Source: Verrucomicrobia bacterium UBA7008 (GTDB lineage Bacteria; Verrucomicrobiota; Kiritimatiellia; RFP12; UBA1067). From it: 22,068 bases of DNA. Numbering within the stretch: the stretch's first letter is position 1; each line of letters opens with the position of its first letter. A program made the position numbers and the translations under genes. The DNA is taken from NCBI GenBank assembly GCA_002449695.1, contig DJXI01000083.1:123208-145275 (forward strand), written 5' to 3'. The notes below the pieces were generated by a model, which saw only the letters and a program-made list of their open reading frames with translations, did not search any database and was not told where the DNA came from. Positions 21,983-22,068 of the stretch are shown here, one piece after another.

Positions 21983-22012
21983 TTGCGGGGCGGGTGCGGG
22001 ATGTGATATACT
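21983..22012 (+). promoter_or_regulatory. Strong promoter reading out of the window
   Basis: TTGCGG (21983-21988) and TATACT (22007-22012) are 18 nt apart, with an extended TGA before the -10. An A-rich stretch (AAAAAAAGTTTAAAAT, 21961-21976) lies in UP-element position. CCCC/GGGG arms around the -35 could form a small operator hairpin. An ATG at 22063 may start the gene that lies outside. Confidence 0.7.
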
Positions 22013-22068
22013 ATCCGACCGTTGCCCGCGAAAGGGCGGCGTCGATCCTTGACAACGGACAGATGGAA

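Noticed and set aside
1..22068. tRNA, rRNA or tmRNA genes
   Set aside because: No cloverleaf with TTCGA-type T-loop and CCA-end context, and no rRNA-like stretch, was noticed on either strand. A covariance search was not possible here.

Overview
The window looks like a chromosomal segment of a GC-rich, Gram-negative-type, probably anaerobic bacterium. The best guess is the Verrucomicrobiota/Kiritimatiellota/Lentisphaerota side of the tree. This is inferred from the secreted C10 protease ending in a FYRAR-type tail, the extracytoplasmic esterase and the many REP-like palindromes. No 16S or other decisive marker is present, so the assignment is tentative.

Positions 1-13180 are very GC-rich and look like native chromosome. 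They hold the 3' end of recA, a small PLD-like protein, and a PLP-dependent O-acetylhomoserine sulfhydrylase-type enzyme. A tightly packed run follows: a large GT-C/DUF2723-like membrane protein with TPRs, a protein built of about 16 W-P-L/F repeats, a UbiA-family decaprenyl-phosphate phosphoribosyltransferase-like enzyme, and folC. These four genes are separated by 6 nt or overlap by 4 nt. Convergent to folC is a secreted streptopain-family (C10) protease. Divergent from the protease is ruvB, which overlaps a GAF-AAA+-Fis sigma-54 activator.

From about 13270 the composition is visibly less GC-rich and the content becomes accessory. A promoter drives a 3' remnant of uxaC (glucuronate isomerase) that overlaps a secreted CE7/AXE1-like esterase. 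Next comes a type I restriction-modification locus, hsdM-hsdS-RAYT-hsdR. The RAYT is a REP-associated HUH transposase whose reading frame begins inside the hsdS stop codon. It contains five REP arms or palindromes at its two ends, all read in the same frame. hsdR is broken: the helicase domain loses about 20 nt between motifs V and VI, which shifts the frame. As read, the locus can methylate but probably cannot cut.

The last 500 bases hold a 46-codon ORF, a short orphan ORF with a good promoter and ribosome binding site, and a dense stack of palindromes, 8-bp tandem repeats and a paired inverted REP. A strong promoter then fires out of the window.

Five gene-associated promoters share an extended -10 of the form TGnTATA(C/A/G)T. 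The most interesting leads are the RAYT with in-frame REPs inside an R-M operon, the hsdR deletion, and the polyprenyl-phosphosugar/GT-C/WP-repeat cassette, which may be an undescribed envelope glycosylation module.
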